Source: Henricia sp. BOLD:AAB3569 (Eukaryota > Echinodermata > Asteroidea > Spinulosida > Echinasteridae). Taken from it: a stretch of 64,000 nt of DNA. Positions 42,401 through 57,400 of the stretch are shown here, piece after piece. The stretch covers positions 4,092,001 to 4,156,000 of the forward strand of contig JBBELK010000003.1 of NCBI GenBank assembly GCA_037783545.1. Direction: 5' to 3'. Within the stretch, counting starts at the first letter, position 1. Each line of letters begins with the position of its first letter. Below the pieces are notes generated by a model, which was not told the origin of the DNA, did no database searches, and saw only the letters and a program-made list of their open reading frames with translations. A program made the position numbers and the translations under genes.

Positions 42401-45400
42401 GGCCAACTGTCTTAATGCAAGTTGCTCCTTTGCCCTTTGATCTCTTGCTGCCTCTACCACATGAGGGCGCTGTTCTCTCACCAAATGCTGCTGGTCGTCA
42501 ACTTGCGTGAATTGCATTGAAGCCTGCTCAGATGTTACATGCTGGTGTCTTGATTCTTGCAAGTGTTGCTGCCGTGTCTCTTTGTGTTGTCTGACGTCAA
42601 TGTCTGACTTTCTCGGAGTGTAACTGACGTCTTGATTTGTGGAATGGAGCGGTTCAGTGGCGTCTTTCAACTCATGAAGCCGATGTTCAATGCTGCTCGG
42701 TGTGGATGCATGGATCTGTTGTGGCTGTAGTACAGGTTGTCTTTGTTCTTGGTGCAGTTCTGTGGCTGAGAGCGGTTCTTCAAAGACTTGACTACCGATT
42801 GTTGGCGTCACCACATCTTTCTTGAATCGTTTAGCTGCTATGTGTTCCACATTCTCCCTTTCTGCTTGTTCAGCTTGCTGAGCGACAGTCCTCTCAAAGT
42901 CAAGTCTCTCCCAAGCCATTTGCTCAACTAACCTTCTCTCTTCCTCTTCCCGTCTCTGTAAGGCGGCTTGTTCGGCTAGGTGCTTCTCATAAGCAATTTG
43001 TTCAGCCTCTTGCCTCTCAGCTAACTCCGCCTGCTGCTGTCTTTCCAGTCTCATCATCTCGGATCTTTGATGATCTTGCATGATCCTTATTTCTTCATTT
43101 CTCTCCATCTCCAGACGTTCTCGTCGTCGATGTTCTTCTTGCATCATTCTCCGTTCCATGTCCACCTCTGCTACTTGTTGCTGTTCATATCGTCTTCGTT
43201 CATCTTCCATTCTCATCTGTTCCGTGTTCTCCTGGAACTGATGCAACATGGCTTGGCGTCTTGACTGAGGAAATGTTCCCGTTTTCTCCATAACGGGTCC
43301 AGGGGTTCGGCTTTCTGGACCCAGTGTATGTTGCTTCAGGGTGACAGTCCGGTGTGTATGAATCTCTGGATTCATGGTCCTTTCAGCCGTAGCTCTCTCA
43401 TCAGGGATAACTTCCTGCGTTAGTATCCGCCTCTTCGTGACTGTGCGATGAATTTCTCCATCTGGTAACTCCTCTGTGATTTCTTCTATTATGACCATCT
43501 GGCCATCTTCCGTCGTTTCTTTGCGTGAAGTTACAGTGCGACGTGATGATGAAGAGGTTCTTGATTTTGTCTCCTGTTGAATCTGTTGTTGCTGGGGTAC
43601 AAGTTCCGTTTGCTGGACTGCCGTCCGTCCAACCGATTCAAGACTTGAGGCCAACTGTCTCTGACTTTGTGTCTGTTTATAACTCTGCATCCAAACTTGC
43701 AGTTGTGCATGGGATTTATTCCACAAACCCACCAATTGTTGAAATTGCGCTTCCAATCTGTCAAAAACAAAAGGTTATCTTTAGATTAAATCTTAGTACA
43801 TCACATTTTCACTAGTGCATTAGGTAATTTTAATCATCCAACGAGAACATTTCGAGTGTGTAATACATTGGACTATCAACATAATTTTTTCAAGGTCTGT
43901 GATGTAATTGAATCCAGACCAGAGAACTGATTCAGGTGACCTGGGATCTATTTAGGACGAGTTCAATGTGTCCTAATTCCCATACCAAGATATAAAGAGT
44001 GACCTTTCCTAGGACGAGTCTTAGCTCTTTGTGAAATTTGCCCATGGTCATGTATTTAAATCAAGTAACGGGTCTCGCCAGTTAGTACAAATTATCAACT
44101 AGCCATTGAGACCTGGGATCGAAGTACATGTTTCTCATATGAGTGACACACAGTATAGAAGAGTTAAAACAAAACAAAATCTGTGTCAATGCAGCATGCC
44201 AATGTATTGCTCCTGCACCAAGAATTTTAGCCTATAATTATAAGGTCCTAACTAAAATCCTCAAAAAAGTTTGGAAACTCAAGTTTGACTGACGATTTCT
44301 CCTTTGTTACTAAATCATTTTCTTTGAATATGGTATAATTGGAAAGCCCTGTTATTCCTCTTTACAGTGAAGTGTCATTTGTTATGATTAAGCAATTGGG
44401 GAATGTGCAGCACAGCTGAATATGGGGGTGGGTGTAAAGTGAAATGTTACAAAATGCATTTCTATTGTCAAAAAGTGTATTGACACATTGCCATCTCTGA
44501 GCAAAAGGTGGTATGCACTGTATGACACTATGCAGTTCTTTTAGGAGTTTAGATCAAACTTACTGCGAGGCATAATCCATAGCTTCAGTATTTGGTGGTG
44601 GGATGATAAAGCACATCCCGGGTACATTCCCTTCAAGGCCGCCTCTGTTTACAACTTTCCACTTCATCCTGTTGGTGTTGTCTAGCAAAAGGTACTTCTC
44701 ACCTCGAACAACATTCATCTGTTAATAGATAAGATATGGACAAAATTGGGGAAAAATACAATGTATGTTTTGAAGAGCAATACAAAACATTCATGACTTA
44801 ATTCTTGTTTTTAAAAATGATTTATGGCTTGTTGCTAGACTGATAAAACTTTAGATTCAATCTCACTGAAAGTTGAATACTCACATCAATACCAGGATAA
44901 TCACACACTGCAACGATTGGGACCGGTTCCGTAAGAGGCTGGCGCCTTTTCTTTAAATGCACAATGTGAGTGCTTCTTTGGACAAGGTCCCGCACAAGTA
45001 ACTGGTACTCTTCCATCCTCTTTTTCATTGTCTGTTAAAACAAAAGAACACAATCTTTCTTTAATATAACCACAAAATTAAAATATATTCTGCCGTGTTC
45101 ATTGGACCAGTTAAAGGCACAGGCTCGCCAGCAATGCGCACCCGCCAAATTCGTGCTCGAAACACGCAGCTCCATGCCTTTGCTATGGAGCTGCGTATTG
45201 CGTGGCACACATTTGGCGGGCGCGCATTGCTGGCGAGCCTGTGCCTTTAATGCGACTTCCGAGTAATAAAAACTTATCAAAGATTACAGAAATTTAGTAG
45301 GTTTACAGTTTAATAAAGACTCGCATAAATATCTTCTTTTTAAGTAACAAATTTCACTTTTAAGACAAGACAAACAACTCACAATCATATCTTGCAGCAC

Positions 45401-48400
45401 CTGTTGCGCCTCTACGGGCGACATATTTTTCCTATCAAATCTAGAACCAAGAACGTCTTGATTTCGGAGCATCCACTGTTCACATTCTTTTGCATCGTAG
45501 AAATACTGTAGAGAAAACAAATGAAAATTACTTGTGCAAAATACAGTAAAGAAAGTGCAAGATACACTACAGAAAGTGCAAGACTTTGCATTGAAATATT
45601 TCATTTGCTTTTTAAAATATAACCGGAATTTCATTTTGTTTTTACAAATGTACTTTTCTTAAAAGATTACTTCTGCAATTTACCACAAATTAAAACTTTA
45701 TGAGTAACTCCGATGTACGGTCAAAATAAACTCCTCAAAAAGTTTGGAAAGTCAAGTTTGACTGACGATTTATCTCTTGTTGCAAAATAATTTGCAAAAA
45801 GTGCATTGACACATTCCCATCCTCCAAGCAAAAAGGGAATGCACTGCATGACAATAGCAGTGAATTTTGTGACATTTCACTTTCCACCCACCCCTGTATT
45901 CCGCTATACTGCACATCCCCCAATTGATTAATCATAACAAATGACACATCACTGTAAAGAGGAATAACTGGGCTTTCCAATGAAACCAAATTCAAGGGAA
46001 ATGATTTAGTAACGAGAGAGAAATCATCAGTCAAACTTGACTTTCCGAACTTTTTTTGAGGAGTTTATGTTATTAAGAATCATAATTTTACTATACATTT
46101 TAAAAAGTTAAAAACTACATAAACTAGATATAGTAGGGTACGTAGAATTAACGTTTGATTTGTCTCTCTTCAAAATTCGTTGATATTGTTAGCATACATC
46201 TAATATCTTGGTCATTATTTATATTTTTTATAATGACTATATAAACCACACCCAAGATTCGTGACAGATGAAGATGAATTGACCTCAATGTTTTGTTCCA
46301 AATATGGAAATAAATTTACATTTTTAGGATGATAGTCTTTTGATCCGAGAAAATATTTCACTGAAATTACAGCAGAAATCTTAGGTTTAAGGTCAATTCA
46401 TGATGTGGATTAGTAAGTCACTATGAATGGGGAAAACAATTGGTCTGCTGTATATAAACTGAAAAAAACATCTAATTACATATAGACATGCCTTCACCAT
46501 AACAAAAATACGCACAATGATCCGAGTACAAGAACGCAACAAAATTAAGCAACAACTACCAAAGAAGACCGTAACATGAACAGCATTTTACAGGAACCAC
46601 TTACCATGCAAGACAACATGATGGACATTCGGGATAACCGCAACAGTGAGACGGGTGGGTACGTTTGAGTGCCGGGGGGTCCACGAATACCACGTTTACA
46701 GAACGATACGCATAGAGAGGCAGAACGTAGGATGGGTAAACTAATAAACTGACGTCCTACCATTTCGCATGCAGAGCTTTATAGTTCAGACATAGCAGAG
46801 GAAGCTTGCGCATTTAACCAATGTTTACTTGGTTGCACAATCAAGGTGAACGAATATCGACCGAGAGTACATGCAACATTACGATCAGTAACCTCACGCA
46901 ATAAAGTACCCACAACATTGCAAGTTGTCAATTTGTTTTAAAACATGCAGGGTGCGGGCTTGTCGTCAACATGCAATAAATGTGCAACTAACGAACACCA
47001 ACAGACATTTTCTTTCATTCACAAAAAACTAAGATTGAAGGGCTTCATGCAGACATGCAGGAGTTTACCTAAACAAAAGAAAACATCTTTGGCTTGCTGA
47101 AGTAGAATTTGTTTTGAAACCTTCAAATAAAAGGTCACATCTTTCCTCTTCCGAGACAACCTCATGAAATGATTTTGTTACTTTCAGTGGTCTCAATTTT
47201 AGAGGGGTTTAATTAATTTAAAGAGCAGTGGATGAAGGAATACAATTTGTAAATCTGTTTTAGCGTCCACAGAAACCAGATTGTGATGAAATGACTCCAA
47301 GTTAAGATGTGAAATGATCGATTAACTGAGCACGATGTTTGACTTCACATTAGGTATCTTTGTGTTGTAGGTAAAATGTAGTTTAGATATCAATGTTAAC
47401 GAGCTATAATCTAAATTTGTAAACATTTTCCTCTGGTCAAATCTGTATGACGACTTATGACTGAGCAAATTTAGCAACATGGTATTGAATTACGGCTGGT
47501 ACCAATCCTAGCTCGTTTATAAATTATTATTAATTAGGGTTTGTTTTGGCCCACCTGACGTAACTTGGTTATAGTACCGTGTACTCAGTGCTTTCCCAAG
47601 ACACTTATTGGCAAGAAAGAGTTTTATTTTGTGCCATAACAGACAGTAACATTGGACACAAAAGCTAGTATGCATGCACTAAACCACAGGGTATAATTTA
47701 AGTTAACAGGTTATTAGGTCTTTGCTGGGTCATGGGTATATATATTTTGCAGTATTAGTGAGTCATTGTGCAACTAAAAATATCATTTTAAAAATATAAA
47801 ATGGTACAAAGGAGTGGTCAGGTGAAAACTGCACAAGGCTAATTCTCATGTTCAAAGAAACACTAACAGGTGTATGAAATTAGATAAATCCGAGTATATT
47901 TCAAGGACTATTTCTCTGCTATTACAAGTTCCTGTAATACCAAGTCTGTTTGGTCTTGGGCTTTTAACCTTCAGTGTCACCTTTAATATCAAGGCACTTC
48001 CATCTCTTTGAGGAGTCCTTTCCCATTTTCCTTCAAGATTTCTTGCCACTGGTCTACATGTACAGTCTTGTGATTCTTATGTCACTTACTGCCTATAAGA
48101 CTAAGCATTACTTATTTCAGATTTTCACTTATGTATTTAAGACCCATCTGGAAATTGGATAAACATCTTCTACAAAGTGACCACGAAATGTTTTCACCTA
48201 CTTGACATGGGTTTTGCAAATGTATTATTGATTGTAATTACAGATACAACTCAGATAATGGAGTTTAGGGCGTCTATGAAATGGTTGCTCATGTCCGAGA
48301 CGGTCATTTTTAAACTTTATTGTTTTGGTTAATGAATGGCACAAAGCTTGCCAGATCAACGAGTGAGGGACTGAAAGTAAAGCTTTAGAAAAACTGGTAT

Positions 48401-51400
48401 TTTTAGGAATATTATTTCTGTCACATGAAGGAGATTAAAATGGGAAGAAAATGGATCCAGATGTAAGCAAATGTTGATTGTTTGAGAATTGGTGAACAAT
48501 ATTCAGCTAAAATTGTTTATTGTATATAATGTGCATATCAACAAAGTACTGAACATGCAGAGACTAAAACAGAAAAGATACAGGGCGACTCTCAAAAAAA
48601 TATTGTCATGGGCAGCATTTTTGGGTCACCTTGTATTTCACTTTGTTTTAGATCACAAATGGACACCTGGAGCTTTATCCATAATACTCCCAACCCCTGC
48701 TATGTGTGAATGAATGAGGCATACAATGTGAGATTGAGCCGACTTGGGTGTGGATTGGTGAATTGAGAATGGTTATATTTACCTGGAAGTACTCTGCAGC
48801 ATACTTGAGGTGTGTTTCCAACGAGTTGGCGAGTTGGGTTAGGGTGTTCCACTGAGACTGCATGGCTGACAGATGGTCCTGGGAAAGAATCAAGTAACCA
48901 AGTTAAAACGTTATCCTTTGTTAATGGGTCTACACTAAAACCAGTGAGCTGCTGTGGACGAGTGGTTTGGGTCACTGGCTCGCAACTTGGGGTTGCAGGT
49001 TTGATACCTGGCCGTGGTACATGAGCCCTTGATCAAGGCACTTAAACACACTTGCTCCATCCTTCATAAGGGATGTAAAGCCATTGGTCCAGTGTGATGT
49101 GTAACGTACTTAAAAGATCCCAGAGCACACCCTCGTGAAGAATAAGGGGATTTCCCAGTGTCTGTGGCTGTCGGCTGCCACCCACCTATGTATCTCGATG
49201 TTTAGGTTGAAGACACAGCTTCATAAAACCCATTTCAATGTGCAGTGCACGTAAACATATATGTAATAATTAGTTATATAATCTACAATTCTTAGCAGTA
49301 CTTACAGTAATGCATGGCTTGGCAGGGTGGTTGTCGGCCAGCAGTCGTTCACCATGATTCTGAATGGTAGTAAACTGACGCTCACGGCCTTGGATCTCAC
49401 GCATCAACATCTGATGAAAGATAAGATTGTCTATTAGTACACAGGCTCAAGAAGTTACATGGAGATTGGTTACTGAAGGTCAAGTCTGTGTTGTTTTGGA
49501 AGTCAAATAAAGCCACGTCACAATGCATTAAACGCATGTTGCGCCTTTTTAAATGCAGATGCACAGCAAAATACCAATGAGATGCCTTAATTTTGACTCC
49601 CAAAATGATGGTCTGCACACATGTAGGGTGGTCTGCAAAAGCCCAATAGGCATCTCAGTTAAAACTAGTTACAGCACAAACCTTATAGTGCTTCTCGAGT
49701 TCAGCAATGTTGAGATTCTTAGCACTCCAGTCTCGACTGGCGTGTTCATCTTCCACTTGGTTCATCCACATCATTTCCTTGGTTGCTAGTTGGACAAACT
49801 CCAGAAGGATCTCAATGTCACGAGCTCGCTTTACTGCCATGTCCTGATAGAGTACAGAAATAAAATAGTCTTATGCTTGAAATCTTTCAGAACTTTAACC
49901 CATTTTGTTGTCAAAATTTAATTCATTTATTAAAGGGATATTCACACAACCGTTCATGACCGAGTCAACTTTGAAATTTGCATTCACACATGACAATCCA
50001 TATCTATTGTCCTGACCGAAACAGGCACATTTCGAGTCTAAAATCAGTTTTAGTCGTGACTCGGCCACTTATAAAATGCGTTGACACAAGTTTGCGTTCA
50101 GTCACAACTGATCATGACTAAAGGCTTATGCATGAACACATCCCAACACTGTTGGCACAGTGTTTTCCCAAAATACCATGATTAGAATTTCATGTCCCCG
50201 AGATGCATAGGCAGTGTAACAATTTCTCTTGAGATGAATTTTGAATATTTAGTAATTGTGAAGAGAATGGATATTTGTGGGTTGTTATGGCCGAGCGGTC
50301 TAGTGGGTCGAACTTAAGTTCCTGTGCTAGTACTAGAATGTAGGTTCGATTCCTGGCCGTGACACCTGTGCCCTTGAGCAAGGCACTCAACCACACTTGC
50401 TCCCATTCCTGTAATTAGCGGTCCCTCCGCTGTTGGATGTGGTATATAAATAAATATTGGCCACTCACCAGGAGCTGTTTGTAAGCTTCTTCCAGAATGG
50501 CGATTTGGTCCTGGTTTCGCTGCAGTTCTTCACCAGTCATGTTTACCTGTCAATGTTTAAAGCATTCCACTCAGTCAACCAGTTAATAATAATAATGAAT
50601 ATTTGTAATGCGCCGGTATCCATCAGAAAGATGCTCAGGCGCAGATAATTAATGTTAATATACAGTCATTAACAATGATTCATAATTTGGTTCATACTTG
50701 TGTGAGAGTCAGAACACTCCACCTCCTAAATTTTAAAACACCCCTCCTTTGTGTTAATGGTAACGCCACCTCCCCCAAACGATAACCCCATAGAGTAATA
50801 AATTGCAATAGTAATAAATGTTCCCCAACTGCCATTTTCCAACTTTTGCTAAGGTGATACAGAACAGTTTTGGCAGAGAAAATATGCCAACAAACGCAAA
50901 GAAATCTTCTGCAAACACATATCGACCACATGGCCAGGCTTGCTTAAGTTTCATTTCAATAGCAATTAGGCACCATACCCGGATGTTGCGTTCGTTGCAT
51001 AAGTTTGTGGTATTTGGGACAGTCAAGACAACCAATTGATGACATGTAAGTTAACGTACCAGTACACTGCGACACTTGGAAATGTTGCGTTCATACTCCC
51101 GGATCACGTGCAGCTCCGACTTGCTTTGCTGCAAGGCCTTCTGTACTTTCTCCAAATCATCGCCGTAGCTGGCAACTTTCAGAGAGGACTGGAAATAAAA
51201 AATAAAGGCAATAAGATGTAAAACTTCCTGCAAAATCAAGAGTTATTTAGAGGTCCACATTACAAGCTTGGTCTTGAATTTAATCTCGCTGTTTAGTAAT
51301 GTTGTAAAAGATATGGTAAACATGTGCACTATATAAAAACCACCGTTGTTTAATACAAAAACAATGGTAATTGACCAAGTCTTGACTGCCATTTTAAACT

Positions 51401-54400
51401 ACTCTGTATTAAACAAATCACGAACCTCCTTGTTCTTAACCCATTTGTAGCAGTCCCTGATGAACTGGTCCACGTTTCCTTCCACAAAGCGACGCTCGGT
51501 GCGCATTTCAACACGGCGTTCCAGCTTGACTGCGTCACCCTGCACCGTAGTGCGAGTCGTCACTTTCTGGGTTGTACCGGCGATCTGGAAGTTACGCAGC
51601 GTCGCAAGACGTTGCTGCAGTGCATCCAGTCTATGGAAACATTGACAAAAGAAATAATTTTCAACTCAAATGACACTTTTGCAAGGAAGTGTTGAATGAC
51701 ACTTTTGCAAGGAAGTGTTGATGCTATAAACAACTCTTTAGAACAGCAAAATATCTTAAATTTACCCCAAGTTTTCTGATCCCTAAAGGCATTATTCAGT
51801 AGGGTGTAAAATTGAAATGAAACAGATTCAACCTACTTTAGATGGAAAGTATAACAAAGCACGAGATAATACATAAAGACATCCACACTTGAATTTTACT
51901 AACTTTCTGGCCAGCTCAACTCCACTTGGGTGGTTGTTGGTTCTCAGTTGGCCCACCTCACGAAGAAGTATGGCAATGTTCTTGTCACAAGTCTGAAAAA
52001 CAAAGTACGCACAAGAACATTATTTGTAAAAATGTAAATTCACCCTCTCCCCTCCCCTAACAAAAAATGTCCATTAGAAGTAGAACACATGCAGCTTTGT
52101 TGAAAGAGTTGAGACTTTCACATTAACTTAGGCCCATTGGCCTCTTGCCCTGCTGAGTTGACCCTCCAAGATATATGATTTCTAAGTCCAACTTGGCCAC
52201 CATGTCCTATCCTGGCCAGTGTCTTTTGAAATTCTAACAAAATCCAAGCCAGACTGACCTTCCTCGTAATTTCCAAATGTCCAAACCAGGCTGTTCTTAA
52301 GTTTAACTCTGAATCGTGAATGGAATCTTACCTTTGAAGCTGATTCAATGTCGTCGATGGTACTGCGTACATCAGCAGCAGTCATCTTATCAGCTTTACC
52401 CTCTGCATCATGAATTCTAGTCTGAATCGTGTCGAGATCAGCGGACACCATGGGGATCTGCCGGCTTATTTTGTCGGCAAGGGCATCCTGCTGTTCCATT
52501 CTGTCATGGAGAGAGGGAAAACAAACTGGCATGTTAGGCGAATCAAAAGGGATATCAAACATTCAATTAAAACTTCCAGCAACCAAACGTTCTGGTTTTC
52601 GAAACCTCCAGAAAACAATTGTTCAACCTCCCCAATTCAGACACCAAAAACTTCCCAGCATAGTTTCTTAGCTAATATTCTAAGAAAATTTGAGATGTAT
52701 TGGGAAATCGACCAAATCACTGGGAAACCTCAAAGAGGACTCGTGTTGAATTCTGGAGTTATTGCCAGCCCATTTGACTCAAAATGCTTCATTACCTTTG
52801 TAGTTCCGAGTTGAGGACATGTTCTCTATGCTGTACAGCCAGAGTACAACGATCAAACGCAGACTCCAAGTCACCCATGTTGGGACCAGGTGGGGGACGG
52901 TACTGGCCTTTTGACTTGGTGCTCCTCTGTTGTATAAACAGGCAACAAACAAATGTTATCAAAATGACAGAAACACTACTTTCAATGACTGCATAAAGGG
53001 TAAGAGTTGACAAGAATGAAGCTGTGACAAGGACTCTGTTTACATTTGGGAAAAAGCTTCGTTTGATGAACATTAATTAATCGATGTTAGTTAATGAAGC
53101 ATCCCTTTACATCCTATTTAATGAAGATTGAACGAAGAACGATACTGTTTACCTCAAAATGTTAATGAAAATCAATTGAAACTGAGAGACACCATGATGG
53201 CCTGGTCACACATGCAAGAACATTGCTGTTATAAGTTCTTCCACAAGTTTCATACCAAAGAATGAACTGTAAAACATTGGACTTTGCAAGATCTGGGATC
53301 AATTTCACAAAAGTTAAGACGAGTTCTATGCATCCTAATTCCCATACCAACATCCCAAGATAAAGAGTAACCCTTTCCAAGACGCGTCTTAGTGCTCTGT
53401 AAAATTGGTCTTGTATTTAAATCAAGTAACGGGTCTCGCCATGCAGTTAGTACATGTATATTATCAACTAGCCACAGACCTGGGATTGATTTCACAAAAG
53501 TTCAATGCGTCCTAATTCCCATACCAACGTCCCAAAATAAGAGTGACCCTTTCTAAGAAGTCTTATCAACCGTTTCATCATTATATTACTGTATGAACAA
53601 CAATTCAATCTTCATGTTCTGTACTGACCTCTATGTCTCTGTATCTGTTAGCAATGTGCTGCTTTTCAGTCTGTTTGGCGGGGAGTTCCTCAGACTTGAA
53701 GCGATTCAACTCAGCTAGTTCTCTCTGATTAAGGGGGAGAAGGTTTTATTATAGTTAAGCAAAAGTGTGCTATTTGCAGAGTGATAATTCTGACAATTTT
53801 AGAGAATCAAAGAAATATGGACCGTATCGAATACTGCCATCTTGTAGGGCAGTTTTTTTTCTTTCTGTGAGGATATGCATGGTTGCACATTGTGCTTACA
53901 TTGTTGACCAATTTAAAGGTCAAACGTTGCCCTACAAGATGGCAGCTATTTGATATGGTCTATAGTGCCATGGGCAATTCTTGGTTACAGTACCAGAAAG
54001 AAATGATAAAACAGACTATGGAATTTCAGTGGAGTTATTGGTCTTGATTTGAAGATGAATCCGAGACATTTTGGATTTTTGTTTTTACCTTGATTTCTGC
54101 CGTAGATTGGGGAGGTCTACGGTCAGCCAACTTATCAGTCGTTTCCTTCATCCAGTCCATCAAGCGGCCAGCTGGTTCGACGTATGACTCCCACTGGGGA
54201 TCAGCAGTGCCCTATTAAGCAAAGAAAGAAAAAAACATTCAATTTTTTCACCACAGAAATCTTTGTTTGAGAATTAAGATTTGACACTACAGAGCACTCG
54301 ACACAACCCAATAGACCGCATCGAATAGCTGCCATCTTGACACTACAGAGCACTCGACACAACCCAATAGACCGCATCGAATAGCTGCCATCTTGACACT

Positions 54401-57400
54401 ACAGAGCACTCGACACAACCCAATAGACCGCATCGAATAGCTGCCATCTTGACACTACAGAGCACTCGACACAACCCAATAGACCGCATCGAATAGCTGC
54501 CATCTTGACACTACGGTACAGAGCACTCAACACAACCCAATAGACCGCATCGAATAGCTGCCATCTTGTAGGAGAGTTTCTTTATTCCATGGGGACATGC
54601 ATGGTTGCACATTTTGTATAAACCAATTTAAATGACAAAGTTGCCCTTCAAGATGGCGGCTATTTAAAACGATCTATTGATTACTGATGTAAATATAAAC
54701 TAAGTAGATTGAACTTGTGCAAATGTTCATTGCAAAGTATTTTACTTGAGATTTATGACGGATTTGGCTTTGAGCGAAGTGTAAACTAGCCAACCAATAG
54801 TTCTCACTGGTAAAAAGTGTATCTTATTGGTAATGTCACAGCTTTTTGGTAATAAGTAAGGTTACTTGTCAAGATCAATAACCAAAGTTATCAATTAGTT
54901 GTCACCATTACTGAACACAAGATTTGAAAGAGGATGAGTCAAGCTATGAGTACATGCCTATCAATTGAGGGTGTTTGCAGAAACTTCAATTTCACCGAGT
55001 TGAACATGGACAAATTACACGGTGTTTTGGGCGCTTTAAGAAGTAATGGGTTAACCCAATTCATGTAGTGTTAACGCATACAGCCAAAACTCACATTGGT
55101 GACACTAGCGGAAGACATAGCGCTGTGAACGTTCTGACTGCTACTCGACTGGATGAGTGTCTCAGAGACCTTTGAAGCCGAGGCAGTGGGAACAGTCTGC
55201 CGAGACGACTTCAATGTGGTGGTCATGGTGGATGTCTTGGTTTGCTTCTGGGGGACCGTAGGGAAGACATCGTAGATAGATGAGACGTAAGTCATGATGG
55301 AACGTTCGTCGGGATCGGGGACATCCACGTCTAGAAATTGGAAAACAAAATTAATTAACAACAATTCTCAATTATACAAAGTCTGTTTGAAATGGCTCTT
55401 AACAGGTTACAAATAGTCCTGGGTTCAAGTCCTGGCTGCATCCACAGTCCGAGTTCTTCACTAACTTTTGTCCGGGCAGCGCGTCCGGACAAAATCAGAA
55501 AATTGTGTAAAGTCACCAAACATCCACCGGCCAAGTCGTCATTATTCACTTACCACTTGTATCGATTGTACCGGCAACCTCAGTTGCATGCATCGACAGA
55601 CTTGCATCCGTTATGAACAGCGCCCTCATGTGGCGAACATTAGTTTGTCACTGTTCACCACACGATGGCACTGCCCATCGCACTTGGACAAAACGGCGAC
55701 CAGAGCAGAACCATGCACAATACTTGTGCTAGCTGTTTCCACACAAGTACGGTATACTTAACCTCTGTATTCGCCATATTGAAGTATGGTGGAACCACAG
55801 GAAGGGCACAATTTTATTTGGGTATAATTTTTTTGCAAAAATGTATTTCTTTCAAAAAACCTGATTTTCTTGAAGGGATTAAGTTATAGAGACAGAATTA
55901 TCAATAAAATAAACAATTGCAATGTGAAAAACGCAGTTATTTTGCGTTTATTTTGAATTCATAACATCAAAATGTGCTCTCCTGTTGTGCCGGTCATGCT
56001 TCAAAATGGCCAATTACATTGTAATATACATTGTATTTATTCACTGAAGCATGCAGAGTGCTGGGGCAGTTCCGGTTTTGGGCGGTTCTGGCCAGTTCCT
56101 TTAGGCAGGGAGGTTCATTGACTATTTGGTTAACCAATTAGCAACTGTATTAGGCCTACATTGTACTTTTTCACTGAAAAATCAAATGCAGTGTGCTGGG
56201 GTGGTTCCAGGCGGTTTGGGCCAGTTTGGGGCAGTACAGTGACTTGAGGGTTATTGTGATGTGTATGAAATATGGTAGCCTGTGATGTACATTAGCAGAT
56301 AGTCATGTTTAAGGAATTATATAAGCCAATGATCTTGGTCAAAATTTGTGGCGCTGCTTAGCACAAAAATGTGCTTAGCACATAATTTGCTTTGCAAAAA
56401 TGGATTACAAGCCAACATTTTAAGTGATATGTATTAATATTACATGTAAGTGGTATTGTGCTAGTGTTGAAATGTTGTCTCGTAATCCATTTTTGCAAAA
56501 AAAAAAAGATTTTGAGCCAAGCAAAATATTTCATGCTAAGCGAATTTATGAAATTGGCCCCAGGTATTGATTCAGGTTATCTTTTCAGTTACAACGGTTA
56601 CATTTTCTTTAAGTGATCAAGCCATACAGTCTGGAAAAGGTTTAAACATTATAAAATTTTGTGACTGTAGCTTATTGGAAACATGTTTGCTATGGAGAAT
56701 CATATCTTAACATTTTGAATGCGCTTAGTTTTGGATTAGAGGCCCATATTCTGAAGGCCGGTTTAAGTTAAACCCAAGTCTAAGTTCGGTTTAAGTCCTG
56801 TATAAGTCCAGTCTAAATATGCTATTAAAATGGAGTTTAATATTTCATTTCTCGCAAGTGTATATTCAGACAGACACATTCACTGAACCGCAACTCTACT
56901 TCTGAATTTGCGTATTTGCGTGCAAGTCCCTCATGCAATACACAAAAAAGTTGTATGCGGAAACGTCATTCTTTACCCAGTATTTGGCAAAATGCCGGTG
57001 CTTGTACTGCAAAACATTGATGCAATTGCTTTGTGAAGATCGTATCCACTTTTTAGTGGGTCAAATTTCTTGTTTTTAATATGAGATGCACTTGTTGAGC
57101 ACAAGGTCGTTTGTTTCTTGGGTATAATTCTCCTTAATATGCCTTGCCCATTGACACAAACACACGTTGGCACCAGTGAGGCTCGAACCAACAACCTCTC
57201 AATCATGAGCACAGTGGTGTACCCACTAGACATACTTTACCTTCTGGTTCCAAGAGACTTGTAACTCCCAGGTGCTGCTCAGCAATATTAAACGCATTTC
57301 TGAGGTTATCCTTATGCGCCGATGGTTTCAGGCTGTTGAAGTCGACTAGATCAGGTCGATTGCGATGGATGATTGCATTGAAAGCTAAACCATCTCGCCA

